Below are positions 1 to 10,455 of a DNA stretch of 64,000 nucleotides, piece by piece. Under the pieces are notes generated by a model, which was not told where the DNA came from, ran no database searches, and worked only from the letters and a program-made list of their open reading frames with translations. A program made the position numbers and the translations under genes. Source of the stretch: Plutella xylostella (Eukaryota > Arthropoda > Insecta > Lepidoptera > Plutellidae); the NCBI RefSeq assembly GCF_932276165.1, contig NC_063982.1, positions 5,907,501 through 5,971,500 of the forward strand, written 5' to 3'. Positions within the stretch are counted from its first letter, which is position 1. Each line of letters starts with the position of its first letter.

Positions 1-54
1 TAAGTCGGCGGAGCTGGTCGCGCAGTGGCCGGCGGCGCTCGGGCGGCGTCGGGG

Positions 55-984
55 CTAGTCGGAGGCGGCGGCGGCGCGGGGCGCGGAGCCGCTGCCTCGG
101 GTTGGGGATGACTCACGGTGGCCCCGCTGGTGGCGGGGACGAGCGAGAAACCAGTCCGAGTATTTTACACCCGGTGGCCATAGAGTGGGAGTTTTAAGTT
201 CGTCAAACTTGTCTTCACGTATGCCGATTATAAAGGACGAGTGTCTGTCCGTGTTGATGACACGTTTCTCAACATGAAATTCTTCATGCGTAGTCAGTGA
301 CGGTATCACCTTTTTTAGGAAGTCAATGATAAGGTCAGTCGTTGTAGTTGGGGCGAACATCCAAGCCTGAATGTATTTTAACTTTTTTACGGTTTTGATT
401 CCGTAATTCTGTTTACCGACGCCTTCAATAACAGTATTATGTGAACGGGCATTTCGTGGACGTTTACTTTTCCCCACTATGGTCCATTCACTTTCCTTAC
501 TATCACCATGAGTATTTTCTATTTTGCTAAGCGGAACAGACTCTCCTTTAGTGGCCACCGCGCTGGATGTTCGTCCGTTGGATGTTCGAACTTCGGCTAC
601 GGCGGCGGCGGCGGCGGCGGCGGCGGAGCGCTCGCCGAGTGACGCACGGGGCTGTACCTGTTTCACTCCAACGGTCGTTGCAGCGCTTTTGCCTCCGCTG
701 ATCGCTGCGGTAGCTGCTAAACGGGCCTGGCGGACCGGGCGCTGTAGCGCTGCTTGCGCGTTGCGGGCCGGTGCTGGCTGCGGCGTCACCTTGGGGGTAG
801 TTGTCTCGCGAGTGGGCGTGGCTACTGCTGGTGATGGCGGACTGATGCGAGATATCAGACTCGACTGGCTAGCAATTATTGCACTTTGCTCACCAATCTT
901 TAGCTCCAGAGCACTGACTTTAATAACTAGACTTTCTAGTGTCTTTTGGAGTTCACGTATTACACCTTCCACTGTTTTAGACAT
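55..984 (-). CDS. LINE B ORF1 protein (nucleic-acid chaperone-like)
   Basis: A 309-residue open frame reads on the minus strand. It starts with a short coiled-coil-like N-terminus, continues with a Pro/Ala-rich low-complexity middle containing LQRPVRQARL, and ends with a folded part (EWTIVGKSKR, then a conserved KYIQAWMF and WPPGVKYSDWF). The same landmarks occur in the ORF1 of LINE A (11278-12397), so the two are members of one Jockey/CR1-like non-LTR family. ORF1 proteins of such LINEs bind their RNA. ORF2 should lie to the left of base 1, outside the window. The frame is intact, and there is no evidence of a host gene. A GCG/GCC trinucleotide run near 600-625 encodes an alanine stretch. 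Confidence 0.8.
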   Translation of the reverse strand: MSKTVEGVIRELQKTLESLVIKVSALELKIGEQSAIIASQSSLISRISPPSPAVATPTRETTTPKVTPQPAPARNAQAALQRPVRQARLAATAAISGGKSAATTVGVKQVQPRASLGERSAAAAAAAAVAEVRTSNGRTSSAVATKGESVPLSKIENTHGDSKESEWTIVGKSKRPRNARSHNTVIEGVGKQNYGIKTVKKLKYIQAWMFAPTTTTDLIIDFLKKVIPSLTTHEEFHVEKRVINTDRHSSFIIGIREDKFDELKTPTLWPPGVKYSDWFLARPRHQRGHRESSPTRGSGSAPRAAAASD

Positions 985-1375
985 GGTTATGCAATTTTAA
1001 GGGCCGAATTATTACGGAGCTACTAATGAACTTGTCGGGGTATCCCCACCTATATTAGCAGCTGGTGTCATGGAAGCTATACTTTGGATTGCCAGAAAAC
1101 GTGGATGGTGTAAGAAAAGGGGGAAAGTGAACCCTACGATAAGCACAAGAGAATGCGAAGGAATGGAGATGAAAGATATGAGATCTACCTCTGCAAACGT
1201 TGAGATGACGAGCATAGAGTTACCATCTGCTATCCAGCATTCCAGAACAACAACTAGAAAACCATTTTCATTTGATATTTAACATTCTTTGCTTTGTAAA
1301 TGGTTTTGAGCCTTTCTTTTCTTTTATCTTTAGTTCCCTCTGGAGCATGTACGGAACCGTACACCTTGCGTGACG
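985..1375. other. Probable LINE B 5' leader and junction with LINE A 3' end
   Basis: This 390-bp stretch separates the start of LINE B ORF1 from the pentanucleotide tail of LINE A. Short open frames on both strands (1012-1215 minus, 1070-1282 plus) have no recognisable domain. It is most simply the 5' untranslated region of LINE B followed by a short host remnant. No gene is claimed. Confidence 0.4.
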
Positions 1376-1400
1376 TATTGTATTGTATTGTATTGTATTT
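1376..1400 (-). repeat. (TATTG)n pentanucleotide tail of LINE A
   Basis: About five TATTG units sit at the 3' end of LINE A, which is on the minus strand and whose 3' UTR (1401-1657) precedes them. Short microsatellite tails instead of poly(A) are usual in CR1/Jockey-like LINEs and arise by slippage during target-primed reverse transcription. Confidence 0.75.
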
Positions 1401-1657
1401 ATTATTCATAATATTCATTACATGTCAGGGAAAAAATAAATTAAATAATAATAATATAAAAAATAAAGTCATACCTAAATTAGAATGAAATACTAACATA
1501 ACATTTAAATGTACTTAGTAGTACAAAATTCAAATACGATAGTCAATGGTAAATTATACAATAATAAAATGTCAAGAATAAAAATAAAAAATAAAAATAA
1601 TATACATGTCAGTAGTTATAAGTAGGTAAAGAATACAAAAAAAAAATCAAATATAAT

Positions 1658-3169
1658 TTAAGTCTTCCTGCTAATGAATTCACCCACAGTGTAGAAGGCG
1701 TGCTGGACAAGCCATCTTTTTAGATATTGTTTGAAAGCTGGCAGTGACGGCGCGAACTTGATCTCAGTAGGTAAAGCGTTGTAGACCTCCGGGCCACACA
1801 CGTACACGGACTGAGCGCACCTCGCCAGCCGGTGCTGGACGGCGAGCAGCTGCCCCGCGCGTCTGGCTCTTTGGCTTTGCTTGTACAACTGCAGATTTTT
1901 CCTGACAAACAAGGCTACCTGCAGTATGTACAAGGAGGGTACCGTCAGCAGATTGAGCGCGATGAAATGGTCACGTGCCGACTCATCGCATCGAACTCGG
2001 GCTATAGCACGCACTGCTCTTTTCTGCATGACGAATACCCTGTGCCAGTCAGCCGCGCGGCCCCACAGCTCGATCCCATATGTGAGGAGTGACTGGATCG
2101 TGGCAAAGTAGCACGATCTCACCACCTCACTCGGGACGGTGGCTGCGAGCCGCGATAACGCGAAGCACGCGCCCCCGAGTCGGCCGCACAGCCAGTCGAT
2201 GTGCGCATCCCAGAACAGGCCGCTGTCCAGTCTGAACCCTAGAAAGCAGGTCTCATTGACTTGCGACAAGGTCTCATTCTCAAGTGTCACCTGGAGTGGG
2301 CGACCGCGTCTACCTGCCAGGTTAAAGTGCAGCAGGTGAGTTTTCTTCGGATTCAAGGCTAAGCCATTGATTCGAAACCATTTAGCTAGCTGCCCGGCAA
2401 CTACACACAGCCGCTCCTCCAGGTCTTCGACTGAGCTTCCAGTGACAGTCGCTGCAACGTCGTCAGCATACATCGTCACGTGAGCGTCAGGTATGGAATC
2501 AGGTAGGTCATTCATCAGTAGGGAAAATATAATGTTGGAGACCGACGAACCTTGCGGAACCCCGATCTCAGTTCCCATCTCGAGTGACCTAACCAGCCCT
2601 CTCTCTCCCACCACAACTTGTTGTCTATCTGACATGAAGTCGTTAAGGAGATTGAGGGCAGGTCCCCTGACCCCATAGTGCTCCAGTTTGGCCGTGACGA
2701 TGGAGTGATCAGCCACATCGAAAGCTTTCGATAGGTCGCAGCATAGGACAGCGACATGCCGGTTAGCGTCGCGCGCGCGCAGCACCTGCCACACCACCTC
2801 GCGCGTCAGGTCCGTGGTGGACCGGCCCGCTCGGTACGCGTACTGCCGCTCGGTCAGCACGTCCGCGTCGTTGAGGAACTCCGTGAGCCGCGCGCTGATG
2901 CCGCTCTCTAGAACTTTTGCAGGAGCTGGGATAATAGCAACAGGGCGATACACGTTCCCGTCCTCCTTTTTCCCTTTGCCCTTAAAAATTGGTGAAATTT
3001 TTACGCGCTTAAGGGACACGGGATATATCCCCTCGCGTATGCATCGGTTATAGAGAGCAGCCAGCGTGGTACAGACCGACGGTGCGATCAGTGTCATTAG
3101 GTCGCAGGACATATCATAAATATCTTTACTAGGTTTAGGTGGAATCAGCCTATATAGTAATGATGACAT
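1658..3169 (-). CDS. LINE A ORF2 reverse transcriptase and C-terminal part
   Basis: The reverse transcriptase domain is clear: VYRPVAI, CDLSKAFDVADH, GVPQGSSVSN and the catalytic MYADDVAA, followed by the thumb and a C-terminal region ending in FYTVGEFISRK. Upstream, the natural N-terminal continuation lies in another frame (3150-3312, containing FTPREVYVI), so a single indel near 3165 breaks ORF2. The linker text KPSKDIYDMS is shared with LINE D ORF2 (53230s), which places the two in related families. The enzyme would copy LINE RNA at a nicked target, but this copy cannot make it in one piece. Confidence 0.85.
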   Translation of the reverse strand: MSSLLYRLIPPKPSKDIYDMSCDLMTLIAPSVCTTLAALYNRCIREGIYPVSLKRVKISPIFKGKGKKEDGNVYRPVAIIPAPAKVLESGISARLTEFLNDADVLTERQYAYRAGRSTTDLTREVVWQVLRARDANRHVAVLCCDLSKAFDVADHSIVTAKLEHYGVRGPALNLLNDFMSDRQQVVVGERGLVRSLEMGTEIGVPQGSSVSNIIFSLLMNDLPDSIPDAHVTMYADDVAATVTGSSVEDLEERLCVVAGQLAKWFRINGLALNPKKTHLLHFNLAGRRGRPLQVTLENETLSQVNETCFLGFRLDSGLFWDAHIDWLCGRLGGACFALSRLAATVPSEVVRSCYFATIQSLLTYGIELWGRAADWHRVFVMQKRAVRAIARVRCDESARDHFIALNLLTVPSLYILQVALFVRKNLQLYKQSQRARRAGQLLAVQHRLARCAQSVYVCGPEVYNALPTEIKFAPSLPAFKQYLKRWLVQHAFYTVGEFISRKT

Positions 3170-3299
3170 AGACTTCCCGCGGCGTAAAGAGCCTGAACCG
3201 CAGAGATCGGTCTAGTGGGCGGCGCACGGAGCCCAACATCGCGCGGGACATCAGGAGGTCGGCCTTTGGGGCGTTGCACTCGGTGGCGGCCTCAACAAA

Positions 3300-3475
3300 T
3301 AGAATAGAATAGAATAGAATAGAATCATTTATTTGTGAAACATAGGTTTTACAGGTTGGTGGGCTTATATTAAGTACGCTATGTTCTGTCCTATAATGGA
3401 CGTACAAATTTTAGTTTTTAAATTTAGTCAATATTAAAGTGGACTGTGTCTATTTACAGCATGCATTGTTAAAAT
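3300..3475 (-). mobile_element. 5'-truncated LINE/SINE 3'-end fragment with (ATTCT)n tail inside LINE A
   Basis: On the minus strand about 170 bp of non-coding DNA ends in AAATAAATG followed by ATTCT repeats (3299-3325). It splits the LINE A frame exactly: the upstream frame ends KCLCEI and the downstream frame resumes VEAATECN. The fragment is therefore an insertion, not part of LINE A. Its parent family is not recognised. The microsatellite tail and an AATAAA-like signal fit a truncated non-LTR insertion. Confidence 0.65.
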
Positions 3476-4594
3476 TTCACACAAACACTTGTTCATTGCG
3501 GTGAGGAGGTCCACTTTTGAGGCGTATTTGCACCCCTCTGGCGTCTTCACAAGGTCCGTGAAGTCGACCGAGGTCCGAGAATGGCGTCCTAGTTCCTCGT
3601 TCACTACCTGCCACATCGCCTTGCACTTATTTTCACTGTCACTAATTTTGTTAGACAAATGACTCGTCCGTTCACGTGTCAACATTATTTTGTATTTGTC
3701 AGTGTAAATATTCACCAGCCTATGAAGGTCTGGGTCGTCAAGTTTTGAGTTTAGCTCCAGCAAGTCAAAAATAGTTCTCTTTGTGTTGAGTATTTCCTCT
3801 GAAACCCATTGATCACACTGTGCTCGTATCGTCGTGGTACGTAGAGGAAAGCATATTTGAATTTTATTGTATAATGTGTTAATTATACTTTTGGCATCAT
3901 CGTCCACGCTTCTGATTGGACAGGTGTAAAAGGCCTGCCAATCTACGCTTTCGACTGATGCGACAAAAGTCATTTTATTCGCGCGAGTCATTTGTCTAGT
4001 GGTGACAGTGGCTGGCGCGGGACAGGCAGGCACGCAGTCGAGTTGCGCGCGCACGGCGAGGTGGTCGCCGACGTGCGTGGTGACGGGCGCGGCGCGGGCG
4101 GAGGCGCCGGCGCCGCGCCACACGTACACATGGTCCAGCGAGGTGCGGGACGCGCCGTGCACGCGAGTAGGGAAGTCCACAACGTTCACCAGGTCATGAG
4201 CATACAGGATGTCTGTCAGCTTTTTGGTGTTGGGAGACGTCACTAAGGTGTCAATATTGAAGTCGCCAACTATAATTATGTTTCTAAAATTTAATTCGAC
4301 TATTTTATCCAACACGTTCTCAAACACAGGGAAGAATTCATTGCAGTGCGTCAAATTGGACCTATAAATACACGCAATCAATAACTCAAAATCAATTAAT
4401 TTTATAGCAGATACTTCGCACACTTGTTCTACGGATAGTTCACATACTACGTCTATTGAGGCAATTTTATTAATATTATTTTTAACATATAAACATGTAC
4501 CTCCGTGCTCAACAGTGGTACGACAGTATGAGGATGCCAGTTTGTAATTTAAAATCGTCGTAGATTGTAAGTTAACAGTAGTTAGCCAGTGTTC
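3476..4594 (-). CDS. LINE A ORF2 endonuclease domain (interrupted)
   Basis: An apurinic/apyrimidinic-type endonuclease is readable on the minus strand: EHWLTTVN, GGTCLYVKNN, IACIYRS, the catalytic GDFNIDTL, SLDHVYV, and THVGDHLAV with the catalytic D-H pair near the end. This domain nicks target DNA to start retrotransposition. Its N-terminal portion (THQNAQSLNNK, then a premature TAG, then DVLAISEHWL) continues at 11278-11380 on the far side of the RTE insertion. The frame runs on into the inserted tail fragment before stopping at 3434. Confidence 0.85.
4584..4594. repeat. Target-site duplication of the RTE insertion (left copy)
   Basis: The 11-mer AGCCAGTGTTC here is repeated at 11267-11277. 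In LINE A it encodes part of EHWL on the minus strand, and removing one copy with everything between rejoins the endonuclease frame. Confidence 0.9.
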
Positions 4595-4706
4595 TCCAGC
4601 CTGTGCACTGGAAGATGTTTTTAAGCTTGTAGAGTGGAAAAGACTGGGCATTAACGTCAATGGCGAATATATCTCTCATCTACGATTTGCTGATGACATA
4701 GTTATT

Positions 4707-5138
4707 ATGGCGGAAACGCTGGAGGAGTTGGGCGAAATGCTCACAGACCTCAATGATGCCTCTAAACAAGTTGGGCTGAAAATGAACATGGACAAGACAA
4801 AGGTCATGTCGAACGAACATGTTTCATCATCGCCCGTAACTGTAGGAGGTGTCACCATCGAAGTTGTTGATCAGTATCCCTACCTAGGACAAGTGATCCG
4901 ATTAGGTAAATCCAACTTCGATAAAGAGGTAGCTCGTAGAATCCAACTCGGATGGGCAGCGTTCGGGAAATTACGACACATCTTCACTGAAAACATACCT
5001 CAGTGTCTGAAAACAAAAGTTTTCAATCAGTGCGTGTTGCCAGTGATGACTTACGGAGCCGAGACGTGGTGCTTCACCAAAGGGCTTATCCACAAGCTCA
5101 GAGTTGCTCAGCGTGCTATGGAAAGGGCTATGTTAGGC
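4707..5138 (+). pseudogene. RTE reverse transcriptase, left fragment
   Basis: About 170 residues of RTE reverse transcriptase run from roughly 4600. They cover the catalytic FADD motif, the thumb (KSNFDKEVARRIQLGW) and the conserved VMTYGAETW. The frame is cut by the gypsy element at AGGC (5135-5138), so the last residues of the open frame, to 5171, are LTR-encoded. The protein resumes at 10937. Confidence 0.85.
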
Positions 5139-5238
5139 TATAAGGTTGGAGCTAAGGAGGCGGTTGAATAAGACACGCGTTAGGCTTAGACTGGCGTTTA
5201 TTGATACATAAAGGATAGACATAGAATACATCACCACA
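5139..5238 (-). repeat. 3' LTR of the gypsy element
   Basis: 100 bp, identical to 10833-10932. On the minus strand it carries AATAAA in its central part (TATCAATAAACG), a plausible polyadenylation signal. A GGGAAGG purine tract at 5239-5245 immediately precedes it and would prime plus-strand synthesis. Confidence 0.9.
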
Positions 5239-5374
5239 CCTTCCCGGTAATAACAAAAAAAAATTAATCTATGATTACATTTTTTTGGTAATAATATGTA
5301 AAATAATTATGATAGTCATAAGTATATAGGATACATTAATAGCATGAGGTTATATAGAGCTTAGAATTAAGAGA

Positions 5375-8300
5375 TTACATAAAATATGGTTTGGTGCGAT
5401 TTTTGTGTACAGTATCAATTTTATCATTCTTTAGAATTTTCACATTAGGTTCAATATCCTCAATAACCAAATATGGACCATTATACAAAGCATCAAGTTT
5501 TGTTCCAGTTTCATTTTTAACCAGTAAATAATCATTTTTCTTATAAACTATAGGGTTAATATTTTTATCAAAATTACTTTTTCGTTTAATTTTGCTTAAC
5601 ACTAAATTATCATGGGCATCCTTATGAGCTACTTGAAGTTTATACTTAAGTTCTAAAGCGTAATTATCTGGGTTATATAATGGTTCTACATTATCTGTCA
5701 AATTGTTAGGTAATTTACAAGCTCGGCCGAAAACAAGTTCAAATGGAGTATATTTTGACTCAGTATGAACAGTATTATTATAACTAAAACACCAATAAGG
5801 GATCCAATAACTCCACGTATCTGGTTTGTTTTCGCATTGGGTACGTAAGAATGCTCCTAAATGTTTATGATTGTTTTCAAGAGAGCCAATAGATTCATGA
5901 TGATATGCGGTAGAAGATAACTTGTTTATTTCGAGAATTTTGCAAACTTGTTCCATGGTTGATGAGATAAATTCTGATCCTCTATCGGAAACTATAGATT
6001 CTGGCACACCGTATCTTAAAATAAAGTTATCTACTAATGCCCTAGCTACGACTGTACTATCCTTACTTTTTATTGCATACGCTTCTATAAACTTGCTAAG
6101 GTCACATTGAAGTGTAAGTATATAGCAATTTTCGTCATGATCTTTTAGCAGTGGTCCTACTAAATCTAAATAAATCCTTTGAAAAGCATATGTAGCAGTA
6201 GTTGTTATGCACATAGGTTCTTTAGTATACCTGGAATGTTTCATTCTTTGACATTTGTCACAATTTTTTATAAGTTTTTTGACGTCGCTTTCTATTCCTG
6301 ACCAGTAGTATTTTCTTTTAATATTATTAGTCATCCTACGCACGCCAGCGTGTGCATTTGTAGGAAGAAGATGAAAGTCTTTTAATATAATAGTTTTTTC
6401 CTCGTTATTATCGATTCTACGTACACCTCTTAAAATACATATTTGTGGACCCTTCCATTTTTGCTTATTTTTTATTTCATTGCATATACTTTTTATAAAT
6501 TCTTCATTTCTTTCATTTTTTATTATACATATTCTTTCAACTTTTATTTTATTGCAATAATTACTTAATTCCGTCACAAATTCGGCTCGCGAGAAATGTG
6601 CCCTGAAATCAAGGTTTACATGCAATATATCTTTATCTTTTTCTAAGGCAAAGCATTTGATTTCATCTGTTATACGATTATTTTCTTTTAACATTTTAAT
6701 ATATTTTCCTTCACTTAGTATCATTTCCACGCACTCATTTGGTTTTCTAATCAATTCTACAATTTTAGGTTTGCTAAGCTTGTCACCTGTAGGTTTGTCG
6801 ACAGTAATTGTATCCGCCTTTTTTCTTTCCTCTTCATCATTTTTTTTCTTTTGTGCTCTTGTAATAACGTTAATACTAAATTGATTATTCATATTTTTAA
6901 GTTCGTCAGATGTTATATTTATCCTAGATAATGCGTCTGCTGTAACATTATCTTTTCCTTTAATATATTGAATGGTGAAGTCATACTCTTCTAATACTAG
7001 TCGAAATTTCAACAGTCTACTTGTTGGATCACGCATTCCGAATAAATAAACCAGTGGTTTGTGGTCTGTTTGAATTATAAATCTTCGGCCAAATAAATAT
7101 GGTCTGAAGTATTTAACCGACCAAACAATCGCAACAAGTTCTTTTTGGATAGTGGGGTAGTTTTGTTCCGCCTTATTAAGCGGGCGACTCGTGTATGCAA
7201 TTGGTTTCATGTTGCTATTACATAAAACTGCTCCAATAGCCGTGTTGGATGCGTCGGTTTGTAAAATAAAAGTATTTGTCTTTGTGAAATCTGGGTATTC
7301 TAATATTGGTGTAGTTGTTAGTGCTTGTTTTAATGTTTCAAAAGAATATTGACAATCTGATGTCCAATCAAAAGGGCGATTTTTCTTTAAAAGATTATTT
7401 AATGGTATGGTGATTTTTGCGAAGTGTGGTATAAATTTACGATAGTAGTTACTAAATGCAACAAATCTCCTAACTTCATCTTGACATTTTGGTTCGGGGT
7501 AATTTTTTAAAGTTTTTATCTTATCTGGGTCCGGTGATATTCCTTTATCTGAAACTACGTGGCCGAGGTATAGTAATTCTTTTTTTAGGAAACAACATTT
7601 CTGTGGATTCAATTTCAAATTTACTTTTCTAAGTCTTTCAAAGATTTCTAATAGATTTTTATTATGAATATCTAACGAACGGCCAAAACAGACTAGATCA
7701 TCAAGATAGACAAAGCATTTTTCATAGTTTAAGCCCGCCATTGCTATAGTCATTGCTCGTGAGAAGGAACTTGGTGATGTCTTAAGACCCATTGGTAACC
7801 GAGTAAGCTGGTACTGTCCGGAAGGTGTTGTAAATGCTGTATACGGTCTACTAGAGCGATCTAAATTAAGTTGATAATATCCTGAATTTAAATCTAGGTG
7901 GCTGAAGTAAACTGAACCGGAAAGAGAATCTAAAATATCAGTTATATTCGGCAGCGGAAATTTATCGTCTACAATTCTTTCATTAAGTTTTCTGAAATCT
8001 ATTACTAATCTCCATTTCTTATTACCGTCGGTAGATTTTTTTGGTACCAATAGAACAGGGCTGGACCACTCACTACTTGCTGGTTCAATAATTTTTTCAG
8101 ATAACATATTTTGAAGTTGCTTTTCTAATTCTTCTTTCTGAGCATGTGGTAGTCGGTATTGTTTAGTGTAAACTGGTGAAGCATCAGGTTTTACATGTAT
8201 TTTAGTTTCGTAGATATCAGTAGTGGATAATTGATCACCAGGCAAATAGAAAATATCTGCAAATTTGGCACAAATATCTATTATTGATGTTCTTTCTTCT

Positions 8301-9025
8301 GCTTTTAAATGTGACAAATCGATTGTATTTAATAGTTTCTTTACTCTAGCTGGCGATTTTTCGTTAAATTCAAAGTTTTTTATTAAATAATCATTTAGAT
8401 CATCTATTTCAGGGTTAAAATTACTAATTTTTACTGTTTCTTCCCTAGTATTTAATACTTGCACAGGTATTTTCCCGTTTTTTGGTTTACTAATACTACC
8501 TGCTAAAAATATACCTTCTCCTAATACCATTGGAAAAATAACGCAATCATCACTTTTGTCTGTGTCTAGCCATAAATATTTTTCACATCTCGGGGGAATT
8601 TCAAAACTTTTATTCTTTAATCTATTCCCGTTTTGTAACTGTATTAATATAACAGAATTATTATTTTTTAAAGATAACGTGCATCGTTCATAGTCTATGA
8701 CACATCTGTAATATTCCAAAAAATCTTGTCCTATTATTCCATCATAGTCACATGGTAAATTATTTAGTACATGAAAGTCGTGCTGAATGACATTATCTTC
8801 TACAAACAGTTCTAATTTAACGTTGCCTTCAGTTAATAAGTTTCCACCTAATCCTTGAATTTGTATGCAATTTTTATGTATATTTTCGCTGTCAGTGTAA
8901 CTCAAGGCATCAAGTTTTATAACCGATATTGTGGCGCCTGAATCAACTAAAAATTTTCGCTGTAAATTATTGTAGTATAATTCTACATAGTCCCCGAAAT
9001 TGCACGTAAATATGGTTTTAGTCAC
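5375..9025 (-). CDS. Gypsy Pol polyprotein: protease, reverse transcriptase, RNase H, integrase
   Basis: An uninterrupted frame of 1216 residues. Domains in order: aspartic protease (LVDSGAT, near residue 30), reverse transcriptase (WRLVIDFRKLN, HLDLNSGYYQ, catalytic FVYLDDLV), RNase H (QTDASNTAIG, QTDHKPLVYL), integrase zinc finger (an H...H and CDKC pattern near NAHAGVRR and NCDKCQRM), and the integrase catalytic D, D and E (in YLDLVGPL, IVSDRGSEF and SLENNHKHL). These are the normal enzymes for copying and integrating the element. The open frame begins with GTG and overlaps the end of gag by 8 nt in the +1 frame, so it is probably made by frameshifting or reinitiation. The integrase motifs resemble the errantivirus branch; the clade call is inference. 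Confidence 0.93.
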   Translation of the reverse strand: MTKTIFTCNFGDYVELYYNNLQRKFLVDSGATISVIKLDALSYTDSENIHKNCIQIQGLGGNLLTEGNVKLELFVEDNVIQHDFHVLNNLPCDYDGIIGQDFLEYYRCVIDYERCTLSLKNNNSVILIQLQNGNRLKNKSFEIPPRCEKYLWLDTDKSDDCVIFPMVLGEGIFLAGSISKPKNGKIPVQVLNTREETVKISNFNPEIDDLNDYLIKNFEFNEKSPARVKKLLNTIDLSHLKAEERTSIIDICAKFADIFYLPGDQLSTTDIYETKIHVKPDASPVYTKQYRLPHAQKEELEKQLQNMLSEKIIEPASSEWSSPVLLVPKKSTDGNKKWRLVIDFRKLNERIVDDKFPLPNITDILDSLSGSVYFSHLDLNSGYYQLNLDRSSRPYTAFTTPSGQYQLTRLPMGLKTSPSSFSRAMTIAMAGLNYEKCFVYLDDLVCFGRSLDIHNKNLLEIFERLRKVNLKLNPQKCCFLKKELLYLGHVVSDKGISPDPDKIKTLKNYPEPKCQDEVRRFVAFSNYYRKFIPHFAKITIPLNNLLKKNRPFDWTSDCQYSFETLKQALTTTPILEYPDFTKTNTFILQTDASNTAIGAVLCNSNMKPIAYTSRPLNKAEQNYPTIQKELVAIVWSVKYFRPYLFGRRFIIQTDHKPLVYLFGMRDPTSRLLKFRLVLEEYDFTIQYIKGKDNVTADALSRINITSDELKNMNNQFSINVITRAQKKKNDEEERKKADTITVDKPTGDKLSKPKIVELIRKPNECVEMILSEGKYIKMLKENNRITDEIKCFALEKDKDILHVNLDFRAHFSRAEFVTELSNYCNKIKVERICIIKNERNEEFIKSICNEIKNKQKWKGPQICILRGVRRIDNNEEKTIILKDFHLLPTNAHAGVRRMTNNIKRKYYWSGIESDVKKLIKNCDKCQRMKHSRYTKEPMCITTTATYAFQRIYLDLVGPLLKDHDENCYILTLQCDLSKFIEAYAIKSKDSTVVARALVDNFILRYGVPESIVSDRGSEFISSTMEQVCKILEINKLSSTAYHHESIGSLENNHKHLGAFLRTQCENKPDTWSYWIPYWCFSYNNTVHTESKYTPFELVFGRACKLPNNLTDNVEPLYNPDNYALELKYKLQVAHKDAHDNLVLSKIKRKSNFDKNINPIVYKKNDYLLVKNETGTKLDALYNGPYLVIEDIEPNVKILKNDKIDTVHKNRTKPYFM

Positions 9026-9041
9026 GAAAAAATGTTTCCGA
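9018..9041 (-). promoter_or_regulatory. gag-pol overlap, candidate +1 recoding window
   Basis: Gag codons start at 9026, 9023 and 9020 while Pol codons start at 9025, so Pol is in the +1 frame. A -1 slip on the six-T run (9027-9032) would meet TGA almost at once. The pol frame is open only back to a TAA near 9041, so any shift must occur within this 24-nt window. Reinitiation at the GTG is an alternative. Confidence 0.5.
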
Positions 9042-10187
9042 ATTTAAATTTTGTTCATTGGGCGAATTATCGGTTTCATTGAGGCAATTTATCCTACGCG
9101 TTTGGGCGTGAATGTACCTACCTCTGTAGTTGTCGTTATAACCGCCGCGACCCCCTCGCTGATAGCGGCTCGGGAACCCATTTCTGTTATCACCACCTGG
9201 ATTACCATTAAAGTCCCAATTATTTGTTCTCTGGAAATGACCTCTGGCTCTTGGGTACCTATTGGAATAAAAATTTCTACTACCAAACCTACCTGGATAG
9301 CCCCTTTGAGTCTGACCAGCAAATACTGAAGAAGTAGATTGGTGGTTTCCCGAAGCTTCTTCGTCCTTCGCAGCCCGAATAACATCTTTCAGCTCCGAAT
9401 AATTCCGGGCCGCTAAAATGACACTTAACTCACGGCTGCGTAGTCCATCTGTAAATCTGTGAATAGCTAATTTTTCATTTATTGGTTTAAGCGTTTGGAA
9501 CGAGTCAGCCTTCCCATCAGCCTGTGAAATTGTCAGATTAATAAACAAGTCCTCAATTTTTTTTCCATAATCCTCTACCGTATCATCATTTTGCCGCATT
9601 TTCATAAGTTCCAAATGAATGGCGTTACTGGATCTCTTAGTTAAAAGGTGTGCCTTCATATCACTAATTAAGTCATTGCATGTAGAATAGTTTTGGGATA
9701 GGCGCATTTTAGCGCTCTCCGAAAGTCTAGAAGTGAGAACAAATTTAATTAACTGTGGTTCCGTAGTAGAATCAATCATACTTTGATACATTTCTATACA
9801 ATTAATTAATTTTTTCGTCACACATTCATCTCCATTCATTTCTGGTAGCAGCATTATAGCTGTTTTCAAATCGAATTTATCCATTTTTGGTAATAAATTT
9901 GACTCTATACTACCTATATATTGATTACAAAATTCGTGTATTTGGGAGTACAAATTATTAATTTCCATACAATTTTCCCGTATAATTATTACGTCACTAC
10001 TATTTATCTCACAATTTTTAATCTCCTTTTCCAAAATATCAACTATTTTCTGGTGCTCCCTGTAGATAATATTACATTCATTTAGTTTACCTTTTAATGT
10101 TTCAGAAGTCCTTCTTTTAAGACTTAATTTAGTTAGATTCGTATATAAGGACCTTAATTTAGTAAGAGTTACGCAAATAAATTCCAT
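9018..10187 (-). CDS. Gypsy Gag structural protein
   Basis: 389 residues on the minus strand, starting ATG at 10187. The helical N-terminal two thirds match the general form of a capsid (LIKFVLTSRLSESAKMRL, then IHRFTDGLRSRELS). The C-terminus (roughly residues 290-360) is rich in Arg-Gly with no CCHC zinc knuckle, so RNA binding probably uses the RG region, as in errantivirus Gags. The stop TAA is at 9018-9020. A run of six T precedes it in the overlap with pol. Confidence 0.88.
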   Translation of the reverse strand: MEFICVTLTKLRSLYTNLTKLSLKRRTSETLKGKLNECNIIYREHQKIVDILEKEIKNCEINSSDVIIIRENCMEINNLYSQIHEFCNQYIGSIESNLLPKMDKFDLKTAIMLLPEMNGDECVTKKLINCIEMYQSMIDSTTEPQLIKFVLTSRLSESAKMRLSQNYSTCNDLISDMKAHLLTKRSSNAIHLELMKMRQNDDTVEDYGKKIEDLFINLTISQADGKADSFQTLKPINEKLAIHRFTDGLRSRELSVILAARNYSELKDVIRAAKDEEASGNHQSTSSVFAGQTQRGYPGRFGSRNFYSNRYPRARGHFQRTNNWDFNGNPGGDNRNGFPSRYQRGGRGGYNDNYRGRYIHAQTRRINCLNETDNSPNEQNLNSETFFRD

Positions 10188-10455
10188 ATCATGATTAATA
10201 ATAGAATAAACATTATATTGAACCCTAATTAATTATTTTCAAGTTCAAGTCACAGTATTTATCGCGCGCGAGCCTCGTGCAAGTCCCAAGAATGTAAACA
10301 CTTTCCTTTTTTGTCCGCCCGTATTGAATTCGCGTGAGCCTTGTGCACTCAATAAGACATCTTACATTGTATGACGCACTTTAAATGGGTAATTCACTCG
10401 ATTATTATTTGCTCAGATAATAAAAATATATTTATGTAGGCACTGAATATCACTT

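Noticed and set aside
1070..1282. A 70-residue plus-strand gene beside LINE B
   Set aside because: An equally long minus-strand frame overlaps it, and nothing in it is recognisable.
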